This document shows positions 27,738 through 37,244 of a stretch of 64,000 bases of DNA, in pieces. The notes beneath the pieces are model-generated. The model saw only the letters and a list, made by a program, of their open reading frames with translations, made no database searches and was not told where the DNA came from. Position 1 is the stretch's first letter, and every line of letters starts with the position of its first letter. Both the position numbers and the translations under genes were made by a program. Source of the DNA: an uncultured Apibacter sp. (GTDB taxonomy: Bacteria > Bacteroidota > Bacteroidia > Flavobacteriales > Weeksellaceae); assembly GCA_945280365.1 (NCBI GenBank), contig CALYQD010000002.1:1-64000 (forward strand). The letters are read 5' to 3'.

Positions 27738-28634
27738 AATTCTTTTTTACAGGATTAGTTTTTATTTTCGTCGGGATTCTATTTTTAAGGTTATTGTATT
27801 TATCTCTGAACCAATTTATGATATTTTCGCCATTTAGATTTAAGTGCAACTTGTTGGGATTATCAGGTTATTTATCTGTTTTGAGGTTAATGTCTTCTGC
27901 CTTGACTTTCTGCTTATGTTGTGATGAAAAAGAAAGGGAACGATTTGGGAGTAAGATTTCTACCTTTGAATAATTTCTTTATATATTCGATGACTAAACC
28001 AATCTTCTGACAAAGGTATGCTTTTCATAATCGGAAACAGTTCGTGTATTTGGTTCTATTCCTCTTGTAATTTGTATGGCACATCTTGACAGGTAAAATA
28101 GATTGTATTCAATACCATCAATAGAAATATCTACTTTTTAAAATAGACTTAAACTGTTTCCTTAAACTTCCTTTAATTCGTGAACGGAAAATACAATCAA
28201 TACTTCTTCTTTTTTCAAATCGTTATTTGATACGTCATTATTACTTTTCTATATGAGAAATGTAATAATAAATTGAGCCATTTCAGGTTCTTTCTTTAAT
28301 TTTTCTTTCAATAATCCTTTGGCTTGAAGACAAAGAGCTGCAATATGAAAAGATATAAAACGAGCACCAAAACATACAATCGATTTTAGATTCTCAATAT
28401 TTACAGTTAAACGTTTTCTTTTCAATCTAGGTTACTCTTCTGCCCTATTTCAATGAAGGGTAAATAAAAAGATACACACCCTCGTATTATTTGCAAAAAA
28501 GTATGTATTTTTCATTCATTCTTTATATAAAAGCGACTAGTAAATTTTAATGCAGACAGTATATTCTTCCTTCTTTTTACGAATTACACATGTGTTTTTT
28601 ATCTTGCGCAAAGATTATATAAGCTGGTATACAG
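27738..28634. other. 900-bp gene-free stretch with remnants
   Basis: No intact gene can be supported. On the minus strand 28249-28425 gives 58 residues from a TTG (LKRKRLTVNIENLKSIVC, then AALCLQAKGLLKEKLKKE), which reads like protein but which I do not recognise; frames on both sides are closed. The stretch looks like decayed coding DNA between the XRE/SymE pair and the HxlR gene. Confidence 0.5.
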
Positions 28635-28988
28635 CTATTTACCTATAATTTTTTTTCGGTGCTCAAATCCCCAATCTAGAAGATGCTTAATAATAGTTCT
28701 CAGTGTTTTCCCGTATTCTGTAAGTTCATACTGTACCGTTATGGGGTGGGTATCCAAAACCGTTCTTTTGACCAATCTATTTATTTCCAAATCCTTGAGC
28801 TCCTTACTTAGCATTTTATTAGATATACCTTTCACATCATTCAACAGATCCGAAAAACGTCTTTTGCCATGATAGCAAAGGGAAGCAAGAATTGAAATTT
28901 TCCATTTTCCACTTAACACATCCATTGTATCATGGATAGCCATTATACGTTTTTCCCAATCATTGTTACAACTATTATTATCTTCCAT
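28635..28988 (-). CDS. HxlR-family transcriptional regulator
   Basis: A 117-residue winged-helix regulator. The HxlR domain is complete: DVLSGKWKISILASLCYHGK, RFSDLLNDVKGISNKMLSKE and VKRTVLDTHPITVQYELTEYG. The family often senses reactive electrophiles or redox state through an N-proximal Cys; here Cys-7 and Cys-39 are candidates. It is divergent from a nitroreductase gene, and a perfect inverted repeat between them overlaps promoter boxes for both, so it probably represses itself and the neighbour. Confidence 0.92.
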   Translation of the reverse strand: MEDNNSCNNDWEKRIMAIHDTMDVLSGKWKISILASLCYHGKRRFSDLLNDVKGISNKMLSKELKDLEINRLVKRTVLDTHPITVQYELTEYGKTLRTIIKHLLDWGFEHRKKIIGK

Positions 28989-29020
28989 TATAAGCTACTA
29001 TGTTACTTCAAGGTTACTGT

Positions 29021-29048
29021 TACTTTTGTATACTATGTTACAAAAGTA
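29021..29048. promoter_or_regulatory. HxlR operator overlapping divergent -7 boxes
   Basis: A perfect 10-bp inverted repeat, TACTTTTGTA (29021-29030) and TACAAAAGTA (29039-29048), with an 8-bp spacer. Each arm reads TACTTTTG outward, an exact TAnnTTTG box: one for the nitroreductase gene (+) and one for the HxlR gene (-). Further GTTACTT repeats lie just to the left. A dimeric repressor here would shut both promoters. Confidence 0.78.
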
Positions 29049-29110
29049 TATAAATAAAGTTTAATTTTACAATGATGAAATCAATATTATAAACAATAAA
29101 AAGGAATATT

Positions 29111-29800
29111 ATGTTATTGGAAGATTTAAGATGGCGCTATGCCACAAAAAAAATGAATGCCAGAGTGGTAAGTTCAGAAAAGTTAAACTATATTTTAGAA
29201 GCAGCACGTTTATCTCCGTCGGCTTCGGGGTTACAACCATATAAGATTATTGTAATATCAGATAAAGAATTATTAGAGAAAATTAAGAGTGTCGCTTTTA
29301 ATCAAAATCAAATTATAGATTGCTCACATTTACTTGTATTTGCTTCCTGGGACAGGTATACAAACGAAAGAATCACAAAAGTTCTCAATTACATAATGGA
29401 TGAGCGGGATCAGCCGTATAGTACCATGGAATCATACAAAAAGATTATTATAAACCATTATGAGAACATGGATCCGGCAAGTCAAGCTCATGATGCAGAA
29501 AAACAATGCTATATAGCATTTGCCATGGCAATTGCAGCTGCGGCAGAACAAAAAGTTGACACAACTCCTATAGGTGGTTTTCGTCACGATATGTTAGATA
29601 AGCTTTTGCAATTGAAAGGTAGTGGTTACAAGAGTACTGTAATATTACCCCTCGGCTACAGGGATATAAATAAAGATTGGCTGGTAAATCAAAAAAAAGT
29701 CAGAACTCCTAAAGAAGACTTTATTAAAGAAATGACTATTGCTGATGCTTCAGAAATAAATTCTCAAGATTTTACGCAAAGTTTGGGCGAAAATTTCTGA
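29111..29800 (+). CDS. nitroreductase-family NAD(P)H-dependent oxidoreductase
   Basis: A 229-residue FMN-binding reductase. Seen: the N-terminal DLRWRYATKKMNAR with the FMN-phosphate-binding Arg/Lys, AARLSPSASGLQPYKIIVIS (about 33-52), HLLVFASWDRY and the C-terminal ILPLGYRDINKDW...KVRTPKEDFI. Length and order are typical of the NfsB-like branch that reduces nitro compounds or quinones with NAD(P)H. It is divergent from an HxlR regulator, a common arrangement for stress-induced nitroreductases, with a shared operator. Confidence 0.92.
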   Translation: MLLEDLRWRYATKKMNARVVSSEKLNYILEAARLSPSASGLQPYKIIVISDKELLEKIKSVAFNQNQIIDCSHLLVFASWDRYTNERITKVLNYIMDERDQPYSTMESYKKIIINHYENMDPASQAHDAEKQCYIAFAMAIAAAAEQKVDTTPIGGFRHDMLDKLLQLKGSGYKSTVILPLGYRDINKDWLVNQKKVRTPKEDFIKEMTIADASEINSQDFTQSLGENF

Positions 29801-29835
29801 TTTGAATAAAACTGTTAAATATTAAAAGTGTTAAT

Positions 29836-30095
29836 TATTATCATTTAGAGATATTAGAAAAAGGATAAAAGGTGAACAAGAAAAACTATCTTATGAACCT
29901 CGACCTTTAAATCCTGATGAAATAAAAACTTTTTATAAAGTTAATTCTTTAGTATTGGAAAATTGTTATAAAAACAAACAAATGATTATGTCTTCAAATT
30001 CACCTTGGCCAGGCTTGGATTATATTGACAAAAGCAACAATACTATTGGAGTCTACTTATATTATTACATGCCTACAGAAATAAATTTGAAATAA
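29836..30095 (+). pseudogene. 3' remnant of an unknown gene
   Basis: A frame that opens without a start codon and runs to TAA at 30093-30095. It reads like real protein (RDIRKRIKGEQEKLSYEPRP, later SSNSPWPGLDYIDKSNNT and GVYLYYYMPTEINLK). No family is recognised. Because only a C-terminal piece is left and it lies between intact genes, I take it as a gene fossil. Confidence 0.5.
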
Positions 30096-30169
30096 AAAAT
30101 AGAATAAATAATTAATGGCGAAAGATTAGCTAACTTAATCCTAAATCTTTAAATTGTATTTGATTTTTA

Positions 30170-30177
30170 TAACTTTG
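30170..30177 (+). promoter_or_regulatory. -7 box very close to the AraC start
   Basis: TAACTTTG, an exact TAnnTTTG box, ends 4 bp before the ATG at 30182. If it is used, transcription starts at or next to the start codon and the mRNA has almost no leader. Confidence 0.45.
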
Positions 30178-30181
30178 AAAG

Positions 30182-31090
30182 ATGAAAAAAATCGAAACAA
30201 TTCAGGATTTCTATAAAAAATTATCAGGTAACAATCACATCAAACTAAATAATGATGGTATAGGTCATTTTAATGTTTTTCCGAGAGGTTACTGCTCTCC
30301 TACTGCATCTTTCCATCGTCGCGATTTTTTCAAAATATCACTAATTACCGAAGGCACCGGAGTAATACACTTTGCTAATGAAAGTTTCACGATAAACCAA
30401 CCGGCATTATTTTTTTCGAATCCTTTGATTCCTCATTCATGGGAGCCTACATCCCCCAACCAATTGGGATGGTTCTGCTTATTTACCGAAGAGTTTATAC
30501 AATCATGGGATCATTCGTTTTCAGTTAAAAATTATCCAATGTTCCGTAGAGGAGAAAATCCGATTATCCTTCTAGATGAGGAAGCAACAGAACATTTATC
30601 TTATATATTTCGGAAAATAATGCAAGAAATGAGCTCTGATTATATTTATAAATACAGTAAACTTAGAAATTACTTACAGCTCATTATCCATGAAGCTTTA
30701 AAACTTTACCCTGAGATAGGTTCACGCAACAAGCAAATAGATGCTGCTCATCGTATCACATACCATTTTTTAGAATTATTGGAGAATCAATTCCCGATAG
30801 AGAATACAGATATGCCGCTAAAATTGAGAACTGTACAAGACTTTGCACTAAAATTATCAGTACACGAGAACCACCTCAATAGCGTTGTAAAAGAGGTTAC
30901 CGGAAAAAATACTTCTCAACACATAGCCTTTCGCATTAGCGAAGAGGCTAAAGCCCTGCTAAAAAACACAAACTGGACAGTAACTGAAATAGCTTATAGC
31001 TTATCTTTCGAATATCCTTCTCACTTTACATCTTTTTTCAAAAAGAACGTAGGTATGTCCCCAAAAAAATACAGATTGAAAATTATTTGA
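30182..31090 (+). CDS. AraC-family transcriptional regulator
   Basis: A 302-residue regulator with an N-terminal cupin-like effector domain (about 25-140; AIFFSNPLIPHSWEP-like turn) and a complete C-terminal pair of helix-turn-helix motifs (about 210-300: FALKLSVHENHLNSVVKEVT, then WTVTEIAYSLSFEYPSHFTS, ending KNVGMSPKKYR). The 83-bp gap to the next genes carries a promoter box. It most likely controls the aldo/keto reductase and SDR genes that follow in the same direction; the effector is unknown. Confidence 0.93.
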   Translation: MKKIETIQDFYKKLSGNNHIKLNNDGIGHFNVFPRGYCSPTASFHRRDFFKISLITEGTGVIHFANESFTINQPALFFSNPLIPHSWEPTSPNQLGWFCLFTEEFIQSWDHSFSVKNYPMFRRGENPIILLDEEATEHLSYIFRKIMQEMSSDYIYKYSKLRNYLQLIIHEALKLYPEIGSRNKQIDAAHRITYHFLELLENQFPIENTDMPLKLRTVQDFALKLSVHENHLNSVVKEVTGKNTSQHIAFRISEEAKALLKNTNWTVTEIAYSLSFEYPSHFTSFFKKNVGMSPKKYRLKII

Positions 31091-31142
31091 TATATATAAA
31101 AACACCTTTGATATATGTTAATTCATTTCGAATATCTACACT

Positions 31143-31150
31143 TAATTTTG
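31143..31150 (+). promoter_or_regulatory. -7 box for the aldo/keto reductase operon
   Basis: TAATTTTG, an exact TAnnTTTG box, 22 bp before the ATG at 31173. No TTG at the right distance is seen upstream, which fits a promoter that needs an activator such as the adjacent AraC protein. Confidence 0.5.
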
Positions 31151-31172
31151 TGAGATAAAAACTAGATAAGTC

Positions 31173-32159
31173 ATGAAATATCGAAAATTGGGAAAGACAG
31201 ACGAACAAGTGTCTGCAATAGGATTAGGATGTATGGGCATGTCTCATGTCTATGGTGAAAAAAATGATACAGAAAGTATTGCCACTTTACATAAGGCATT
31301 GGATCTAGGTATTAATTTCTGGGATACAGCAGATTTTTACGGAAATGGTGAAAATGAGAAGCTTATATCCAATGTTTTAAAACCAAATAGAGATAAAATA
31401 TTTATTGCTACTAAATTCGGTTTTAAATACACAGGCGAAAATCATTTGGCAAGTGTTTTTGATGGCTCTCCTAAATGGATGAGACAGGCAGTAGAATTGA
31501 GCCTAAAAAGATTAAAAATTGAGTGTATAGACCTCTATTACGCTCATCGTGTAGATCCAAACATTCCTATAGAAGAAACTGTGGGAGCAATGGCAGAATT
31601 GGTCAAAGAAGGGAAAGTTCGTTATTTAGGATTATCCGAAGCTTCATCGGCAAGCATCCGTAAGGCAAATGCTATTCATCCCATCGCAGCTTTACAGAGT
31701 GAATATTCATTGTTGACCCGTGATATTGAAAAAGAAATTTATCCTACACTAACAGAGTTAGATATTGCTCTTATACCTTTTTCGCCTCTAGGTAGGGGTA
31801 TGTTTACAGAGAGTTTTGATATATCCAATTTTCTTGAAAATGATATTCGTTTTCAGTTGCCTCGCTTCCAAGGTGAGCACCTGGTAAATAACCAAAAGCT
31901 GATGAATGAGCTGACAGCCTTTGCTCATGGAAAAAATATTAATACATCACAATTGGCTTTGGCTTGGATTTTAGCAAAAGGAGACAATATTATACCTATT
32001 CCTGGAACAAAGAAACGCAAATACCTAGAAATGAACGCGAAAGCAGTAGATGTAGAGCTAAGTAATACTGAAGTTTCAGAAATAGAATCAATCATCGCTA
32101 AATATCCAAATACAGGTGATCGCTACACAGCCGAGGCTATGAAGCTAGTTAACAATTAG
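31173..32159 (+). CDS. aldo/keto reductase
   Basis: A 328-residue NADPH-dependent TIM-barrel reductase. The catalytic tetrad is visible: Asp and Tyr in FWDTADFYG (about 49-57), Lys in FIATKFGF (about 79-86) and His in LYYAHRVDP (about 125-133). The cofactor-binding [14 protein letters not shown] segment is near residue 275. It reduces aldehydes or ketones; closest in pattern to the YajO/plant perakine-reductase type. It lies 14 bp before an SDR gene, so the two are one operon, probably under the upstream AraC regulator. Confidence 0.94.
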   Translation: MKYRKLGKTDEQVSAIGLGCMGMSHVYGEKNDTESIATLHKALDLGINFWDTADFYGNGENEKLISNVLKPNRDKIFIATKFGFKYTGENHLASVFDGSPKWMRQAVELSLKRLKIECIDLYYAHRVDPNIPIEETVGAMAELVKEGKVRYLGLSEASSASIRKANAIHPIAALQSEYSLLTRDIEKEIYPTLTELDIALIPFSPLGRGMFTESFDISNFLENDIRFQLPRFQGEHLVNNQKLMNELTAFAHGKNINTSQLALAWILAKGDNIIPIPGTKKRKYLEMNAKAVDVELSNTEVSEIESIIAKYPNTGDRYTAEAMKLVNN

Positions 32160-32173
32160 AAAATAATTGATTA

Positions 32174-32941
32174 ATGCTTAAAAATAAGTTAGCTGTTATA
32201 ACGGGAGGAAGTGATGGTATTGGACTTGGTATTGCTTCAGTTTTTGCTCAAAATGGAGCTGATCTATGTCTTATTTCAAGAGATATTGAAAAACTAGAAA
32301 AAGCCAAATTACAGTTACGTGCACACCATGTAAATATTCATACCATATCGGCAGATGTATCAGTATCTGAAAATGTAAAGAAAACCATGGAGACAATATT
32401 AGCAATAAACCCATCTGTAGATATATTGGTCAACAATGCGGGAATTGCTCGGTTTATACCCTTTGAAGATAGCAATGAAGATGTCTTGGATATGCATATC
32501 AATTTGAATATTAAATCGATGTATCTGATAACAAAAGCTCTTTATTCCTCTCTGATAGACACCAAAGGTTGTGTAATCAATATTTCATCTTATTTTGCAG
32601 ATCGAATGCTACAGGGAAGAAATTCAACAGCCTATTCTCTAACTAAGGGAGCTGTAGATTCATTTACCAAATCTTTGGCATTCGAAGCTGGAAAAAAGGG
32701 AGTGAGAGTGAATGCTATTGCTCCAGGAAGTATAGAAACTCCTCAACTTCTACACAACTTGCAACAAATGGAGGAAGAGAAACAAATACAATTCCAAAAT
32801 ATGATATCAACGATATATCCCTTGCAAAAAATAGGAGAACCTAATGATATTGCCCAAACGGCTTTATTTCTAGCCTCTGATATGGCTAAGTGGATTACTG
32901 GCACAATCGTACATGTGGATGGAGGACTAATGGTAAACTGA
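32174..32941 (+). CDS. short-chain dehydrogenase/reductase
   Basis: A 255-residue classical SDR. The cofactor motif TGGSDGIG is at about 10-17, the structural NNAG at about 87-90, the catalytic Ser in INISSYFAD (about 138) and Tyr/Lys in YSLTKG (about 152-156). The C-terminal TGTIVHVDGGLMV is typical. It oxidises or reduces an alcohol/ketone with NAD(P). Second gene of the aldo/keto reductase operon; together they could process a carbonyl compound, which is inference from context. Confidence 0.94.
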   Translation: MLKNKLAVITGGSDGIGLGIASVFAQNGADLCLISRDIEKLEKAKLQLRAHHVNIHTISADVSVSENVKKTMETILAINPSVDILVNNAGIARFIPFEDSNEDVLDMHINLNIKSMYLITKALYSSLIDTKGCVINISSYFADRMLQGRNSTAYSLTKGAVDSFTKSLAFEAGKKGVRVNAIAPGSIETPQLLHNLQQMEEEKQIQFQNMISTIYPLQKIGEPNDIAQTALFLASDMAKWITGTIVHVDGGLMVN

Positions 32942-33016
32942 CGTGTTGCAAATTAGGTAGTTGCATTTATATTTGAAATTATTATTTGTCTCTCTGTATG
33001 CTATTTTATATGACTC

Positions 33017-33484
33017 TTACATTGTAGATTGTTCTGAAAATGGATCTCTTTCTATAAACTCTATAACTTCTCCATTAGGGCTGTAGACTAAAGCATTCTT
33101 AACCAACATTGCTTTTAAGCTTAAATCATCAATTAATTCTATTTCAGATAATGGACAACAAGTTGTTGCTCCATTTTCTATTGCATACTTATATGCCAAC
33201 TCTGCATTTGAAACAGTAAAGCAAATGTGTAAAATAGCATTTTCTATGTATTCTTCATTTTCTTTCTTTTTCCTCCCTTGTGTAGGCATGTCAGCATCTT
33301 TATCACAAATTTCAATATAAATATTGGCTATAGGATGGTACATCATCGTGCATCTTTTTATATTAAACTGAGTTAAAGACCATGAATGTACTGCTTCAAA
33401 ACCTAATGATTTATAAAAATTTGTGGTTACTTCAAAGTCTTGTGCTTTAATATTAAAATGATGAAATCTTATTATCTGATTCAT
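33017..33484 (-). CDS. VOC-superfamily (glyoxalase-like) protein
   Basis: A 155-residue metal-site fold protein of the vicinal-oxygen-chelate superfamily. It starts IRFHHFNIKAQDFEVTTNFY with the usual first metal-ligand His, has LHICFTVSNAELAYKYAIEN in the second half and the closing YSPNGEVIEFIERD with the ligand Glu. Glyoxalase, dioxygenase and antibiotic-binding members look alike at this level. It lies 111 bp downstream of an HxlR gene on the same strand. A palindrome and an exact -7 box lie in that gap, suggesting HxlR control. Confidence 0.88.
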   Translation of the reverse strand: MNQIIRFHHFNIKAQDFEVTTNFYKSLGFEAVHSWSLTQFNIKRCTMMYHPIANIYIEICDKDADMPTQGRKKKENEEYIENAILHICFTVSNAELAYKYAIENGATTCCPLSEIELIDDLSLKAMLVKNALVYSPNGEVIEFIERDPFSEQSTM

Positions 33485-33497
33485 ATCTGATTTTTTA

Positions 33498-33548
33498 CAA
33501 ATATATTTTTATTCAGAAATAAATACCTACTGCTTACAAAATTGTAAG
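33498..33548 (-). promoter_or_regulatory. promoter box and palindromic operator of the VOC gene
   Basis: On the minus strand TATATTTG (33498-33505) is an exact TAnnTTTG box 13 bp before the VOC start codon. Upstream of it lies CTTACAA-AA-TTGTAAG (33533-33548), a perfect 7-bp palindrome. It resembles the HxlR operator at 29021 in having TTACAA/TTGTAA halves. Confidence 0.55.
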
Positions 33549-33595
33549 TTAGGAGAAAAGATGATCTATAAAGCAGATATATTTATCTTTAATTA

Positions 33596-33928
33596 TCATC
33601 TCATACTTTCATAGAAATCACTTAGAGAGAGTAAAATTGAAATTAGTTTAGTACCATTTGTTGTTAAAGTATAGAGTGAACTATTTTTTGTTTTTTCTTT
33701 TTGAACAAGTTTATCCTCTACAAGCTCGTTTAAATGTTTACTCAGAATTCGATCACTAATATCCGGTAAAACTTTTTTAAATTCAGAATAATAAACAGGA
33801 TTACTCATCAAAGTAAATAAAATGGGCAACTTCCATCTTCCATGAAAGAGTAAAAGAGAGTTGTAAGCATTACAATATTTTTTTAGCGATATTTCATTTA
33901 GATAATTCGTAGAAGTTAATTTACGCAT
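33596..33928 (-). CDS. HxlR-family transcriptional regulator
   Basis: A 110-residue winged-helix regulator of the HxlR family: LLFHGRWKLPILFTLMSNPV (about 27-46), SEFKKVLPDISDRILSKHLN and the wing LVQKEKTKNSSLYTLTTNGT. One Cys (Cys-18) precedes the domain. It is 111 bp upstream of the VOC gene in the same direction, so the pair may be co-regulated. It is distinct in sequence from the HxlR protein at 28635. Confidence 0.9.
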   Translation of the reverse strand: MRKLTSTNYLNEISLKKYCNAYNSLLLFHGRWKLPILFTLMSNPVYYSEFKKVLPDISDRILSKHLNELVEDKLVQKEKTKNSSLYTLTTNGTKLISILLSLSDFYESMR

Positions 33929-34289
33929 ATTTATGAATGATTTAAATTAGAATAATCTGTGGTGTATTGTTATTTTAGATAACTGATATTGGGCATTATA
34001 AATATTCTCTTTTTTCAAAAATTATTGAAATTAGAAAAACGCATTTTACCATAAGCTAATTGACAACTGATAATAAGAGTCTATTGACCACTAATCAAAC
34101 TTGAAGCATAGATTTGATTGCATTCTCCTGATAGAATAGTCTTATTTTCGAAATTAGTTGATGTTTCCTTTCTCTTACCCATTACTTACAAAAATGTCAG
34201 TACCATACAATTAGGTGTAAATATACAAATAATGATGCATTGTATATAGTATATACTTTTGTCATCTTTAATTAAAATATGTATATGTT
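33929..34289. other. spacer with a palindrome before the esterase fossil
   Basis: No gene is seen. At 34242-34256 GTATATA-G-TATATAC is a perfect palindrome, and its right arm runs into TACTTTTG (34254-34261), an exact -7 box reading towards the broken esterase gene. This looks like the former promoter/operator of that gene. Confidence 0.5.
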
Positions 34290-35053
34290 TTGAAAAGGAT
34301 TATCTTATTAGCCTTGATAATAAGTATGGGTATAACAGTTTTTTCTCAAGATAAAACAACATTGAAATCAACCCATTATAACAATGAAATCATTGCATTA
34401 GTCTTTAAGCATAAAGGTACAATGCGCAACAGAAATATCTCTTAGTGTATTTACTTCATGGATATTCGGAGAATTATACTTAATGGAGTAGAACAATTGA
34501 TTGTTAAAGTATTGCTGATAAATACAATATGATTCTTGTTTGTCCTGAATGTTTTACCACATACTATATCGATATCCCTTATGATATAAATCTTAGATAT
34601 GAAAGTTTTTTCTTCAATGATCTTGTACCAAAAATACATATAAGAATTTAGTATTGATGAAAATAATGTATTCATCACTAGGCTGAGTATGGGGGGATAT
34701 GGGGCTTTACGGTATTTTATTCTTCATCCTCATGATTTTAATACAGCGGGTTCTACAAGTGGGATCATAGATATTAATTTTTCTCTTTTTAGGCAAGTCA
34801 GCATAGAATTCTGTAACAGTACGAGAATGATCGATGATCTGGAAAGGTCAATTGGAAATAAAACTGATTGGGCTGATTATAGTTAGCTCTCATCAAAAAG
34901 TATGACTTTAGAAAAACATTTATTTTTGATTGTGGTACTGAGGATATATTATACCAAAGTTCTTTTCAATTAATTGATTATCTCTATAAAAAGAATATTC
35001 CCGCAACATTTATTAGCCAGCCGGGCAATCATATATTGGCATTTTTCTATTGA
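34290..35053 (+). pseudogene. exported esterase (putative esterase family), broken
   Basis: A signal peptide-like start (KRIILLALIISMGITVFSQ; the first codon is TTG) opens the frame, which stops at 34443. Further pieces of the same family lie in other frames: CPECFTTYYIDIPYD-like text, RYESFFFNDLVPKIH, then the nucleophile elbow RLSMGGYGALRYF (normally GLSMGG) at about 34680-34720, SGIIDINFSL, and the C-terminus SQPGNHILAFFY up to TGA at 35051. Several frameshifts and stops are needed to join them. It was a periplasmic alpha/beta hydrolase of the S-formylglutathione-hydrolase/acetyl-xylan-esterase type. Confidence 0.8.
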
Positions 35054-35299
35054 ACATCATTTTGTTTATTTTCAACAACATTTAAAATAATATTACTTGA
35101 AAAATATTGATAATTATTATTCAACTTAATCAAAACACTTGATTTTATGGGGGGTAAGACAATGTATAAAAACAAAACAATACATTACCAGCTATCTTTA
35201 AGATTTAAAATTTAGATCTCTCTCTAATAATAGCCCAAAAATCTGTCTATCATTTATAAATTAGTTTTATCTTTACTTCAAATTATACAGAAAATATAA

Positions 35300-35640
35300 C
35301 GTTAAAGGAAAGAATTTTAAATGTAACAACACTATTATTTCATCATCATGGCTGTAATAATGAAATAATAGAAAAAGCAAATGTGGCAAAGACAAGTTTT
35401 TATCAACATTTCAAATTTAAAGAATACTTGGCGTTGAATATTTAGGTTCGAAGGACTAAAGCAGTACACAAATGAGAAGGAAGCAATAATTGAAATTGTT
35501 ATATCTATATTTGAATGTATAAGATATATGAATGAGGAAGAAAATTTCAGAGAATGTTGTTTTTTAAAAATGTTAACAAAAATACAAACAGATAACACCC
35601 GAATTTTTTTGTACTATTCAATCACATAAGACTGATCTTC
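35300..35640 (+). pseudogene. TetR/AcrR-family regulator, broken
   Basis: The helix-turn-helix is recognisable: LKERILNVTTLLFHHHG, then NEIIEKANVAKTSFYQHFK, but four or so residues are missing between them and TAG follows LALNI at about 35442. Later pieces in another frame (KQYTNEKEAIIEIVISIFEC, then RECCFLKMLTKIQTD) match the following helices. The gene is dead. It lies upstream of a broken HPP gene, which it may once have regulated. Confidence 0.7.
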
Positions 35641-35764
35641 TAAATTTTTCATAGCGGAAAAAGAAAGCCTTTATCATTTCTATTTGAAGCTTGTATTATT
35701 AAAAGTTAAATATTGCACTCAAAAAGTATAAAGAAGAGAAATATACACAACTTATTTAACAAAT

Positions 35765-36279
35765 ATGAAAAAATATTTATTGAAGTTCATAAGTAAAGAG
35801 AAAAGTCCTTTAAAAGTTAAATTCCACTTTTCATTATTTTCAGGAATTGGAGGATTTCTAGCGATTGCATCTATTTCATTATTGACAAAAGAAACAGCTA
35901 TACCATTTATTATGGCTCTATTTGGCGCTTCATGTGTCTTAGCTTTTGGTGTACCTGATAGCCCTCTTTCGCAACCTCGAAATATCATCGGAGGTCAGGT
36001 CATATAATATCATCAATTATTGGGATACTTATATTGATGTTACTTGGCAACGAATGGTATTCTATGTCATTAGGTGTTGGATTAGCCATTGCTATTATGC
36101 AATTGACTAAAACTACACATCCACCAGCAGGAGCAGATCCCCTTGTAATTATTACTGGAGGAGCTTCATGGAACTTTATAATAAATCCTGTATTATCAGG
36201 AGCAGTGGTTTTAGTGATAGTAGCATTGATATTCAATAATCTCAGCAAAACAAGAAAATATTCTAAATTCTGGGTTTAA
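35765..36279 (+). pseudogene. HPP-family membrane protein, frameshifted
   Basis: The first half (35765-36007) reads FHFSLFSGIGGFLAIASISL, VLAFGVPDSPLSQPRNIIGG and stops at VI. The second half is in another frame (from about 36009: SIIGILILMLLGNEWYSMSL) and carries the family's name motif in TKTTHPPAGADPL and ends with a last membrane helix. About five extra bases near 36003-36010 account for the break. HPP proteins have four membrane helices; some transport nitrite in plastids and cyanobacteria, but the bacterial function is mostly unknown. Confidence 0.82.
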
Positions 36280-36312
36280 CAAATTAATTACTTAAATATA
36301 AACTAACAATTA

Positions 36313-36774
36313 ATGAAAATGAAAAATATTGAAGTTATTTCAAAAAACGAAGGTTATACAGCAGTTAATATCGGAGAATTAGATAAGCTTACAGAGCACT
36401 ATCTTATTCATCCTAAAACAAAACAAAAAATTGAAGGAAAAGTGTTTCTAAAAGATATAACAAATGCAACAGGAACTGAAATTTCATTTTCAACTCTTCC
36501 TCCCAGAACTGAATTATCTTATTTCCATATCCATAAGGAAAATGAGGAAACTTATATTATAATAAAAGGATCAGGTGACTTTCAAGTAGATGAAGATTCT
36601 TTCCCGATAAAAGAAGGTAGTGTTATTAGGGTGGCTCCTTCGGCAAAGAGGGGATTGCGCAATTCATCGGATGATACTATGATCTATATTGTCATTCAAT
36701 CTCAAAATAATTCTTTAAATCAATATTCTTCTGATGATGGCGAACGGGTTCCTTGTGAAATAAGATGGAAATAA
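36313..36774 (+). CDS. cupin-domain protein
   Basis: A 153-residue single cupin barrel. Motif 1 is visible as SYFHIHKENEETYIIIKGSGDF (His, His, Glu metal ligands at about 76-82) and motif 2 around IKEGSVIRVAPSAKRGLRNSS, where the usual His of motif 2 is Arg or absent. It could be a metal-binding isomerase/dioxygenase or a sensor; no substrate can be named. It starts 33 bp after the broken HPP gene in the same direction and may have been its operon partner. The start could be at 36313 or two codons later. Confidence 0.85.
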   Translation: MKMKNIEVISKNEGYTAVNIGELDKLTEHYLIHPKTKQKIEGKVFLKDITNATGTEISFSTLPPRTELSYFHIHKENEETYIIIKGSGDFQVDEDSFPIKEGSVIRVAPSAKRGLRNSSDDTMIYIVIQSQNNSLNQYSSDDGERVPCEIRWK

Positions 36775-36912
36775 TCAAAAATAATAAACATATGAAATCA
36801 GGATATTTAAAAATATAAGATATCGGTTTTTAATGCATAATAAATTGTTATATAGATTTTTATCTAAAATGTAATTATAACAAATTATGCTTATGAATAA
36901 TCTACTTTAAGC

Positions 36913-36943
36913 CGAGTTATTCGATTTACTAAAGAATAACTCG
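36913..36943. repeat. 10-bp inverted repeat downstream of the cupin gene
   Basis: CGAGTTATTC (36913-36922) and GAATAACTCG (36934-36943), perfect, 11-nt loop. There is no T run after it, so it is only a possible terminator for the cupin gene. Confidence 0.5.
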
Positions 36944-37244
36944 CAACAAATAACAAACCGAAAAATGTAACTAGACTATGAAAATTTTATCGTAGAAATA
37001 GCTTCTCTTAACTAATCCGACAAAGATTATCAATTCATCTATAGGAGCTTAAGCTTGACTCTTATCGAGTTCCAGTCATTGCAAGCAGAAATTTCGTACA
37101 AGCAGGCGGGAAATGCGTTAAAAAATTGCTATTTGCAGAAAATTATTTCTGTAATTGATTTAGAATTAACATTACTAGAGACAAGATTCATTCATCCTGA
37201 GCGATTCGTGAAAGATCAGACCTTACAATAAGATATGTAATATC

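Noticed and set aside
35335-35598. Minus-strand frame of 87 residues
   Set aside because: It lies opposite a recognisable TetR fossil and has no protein character.
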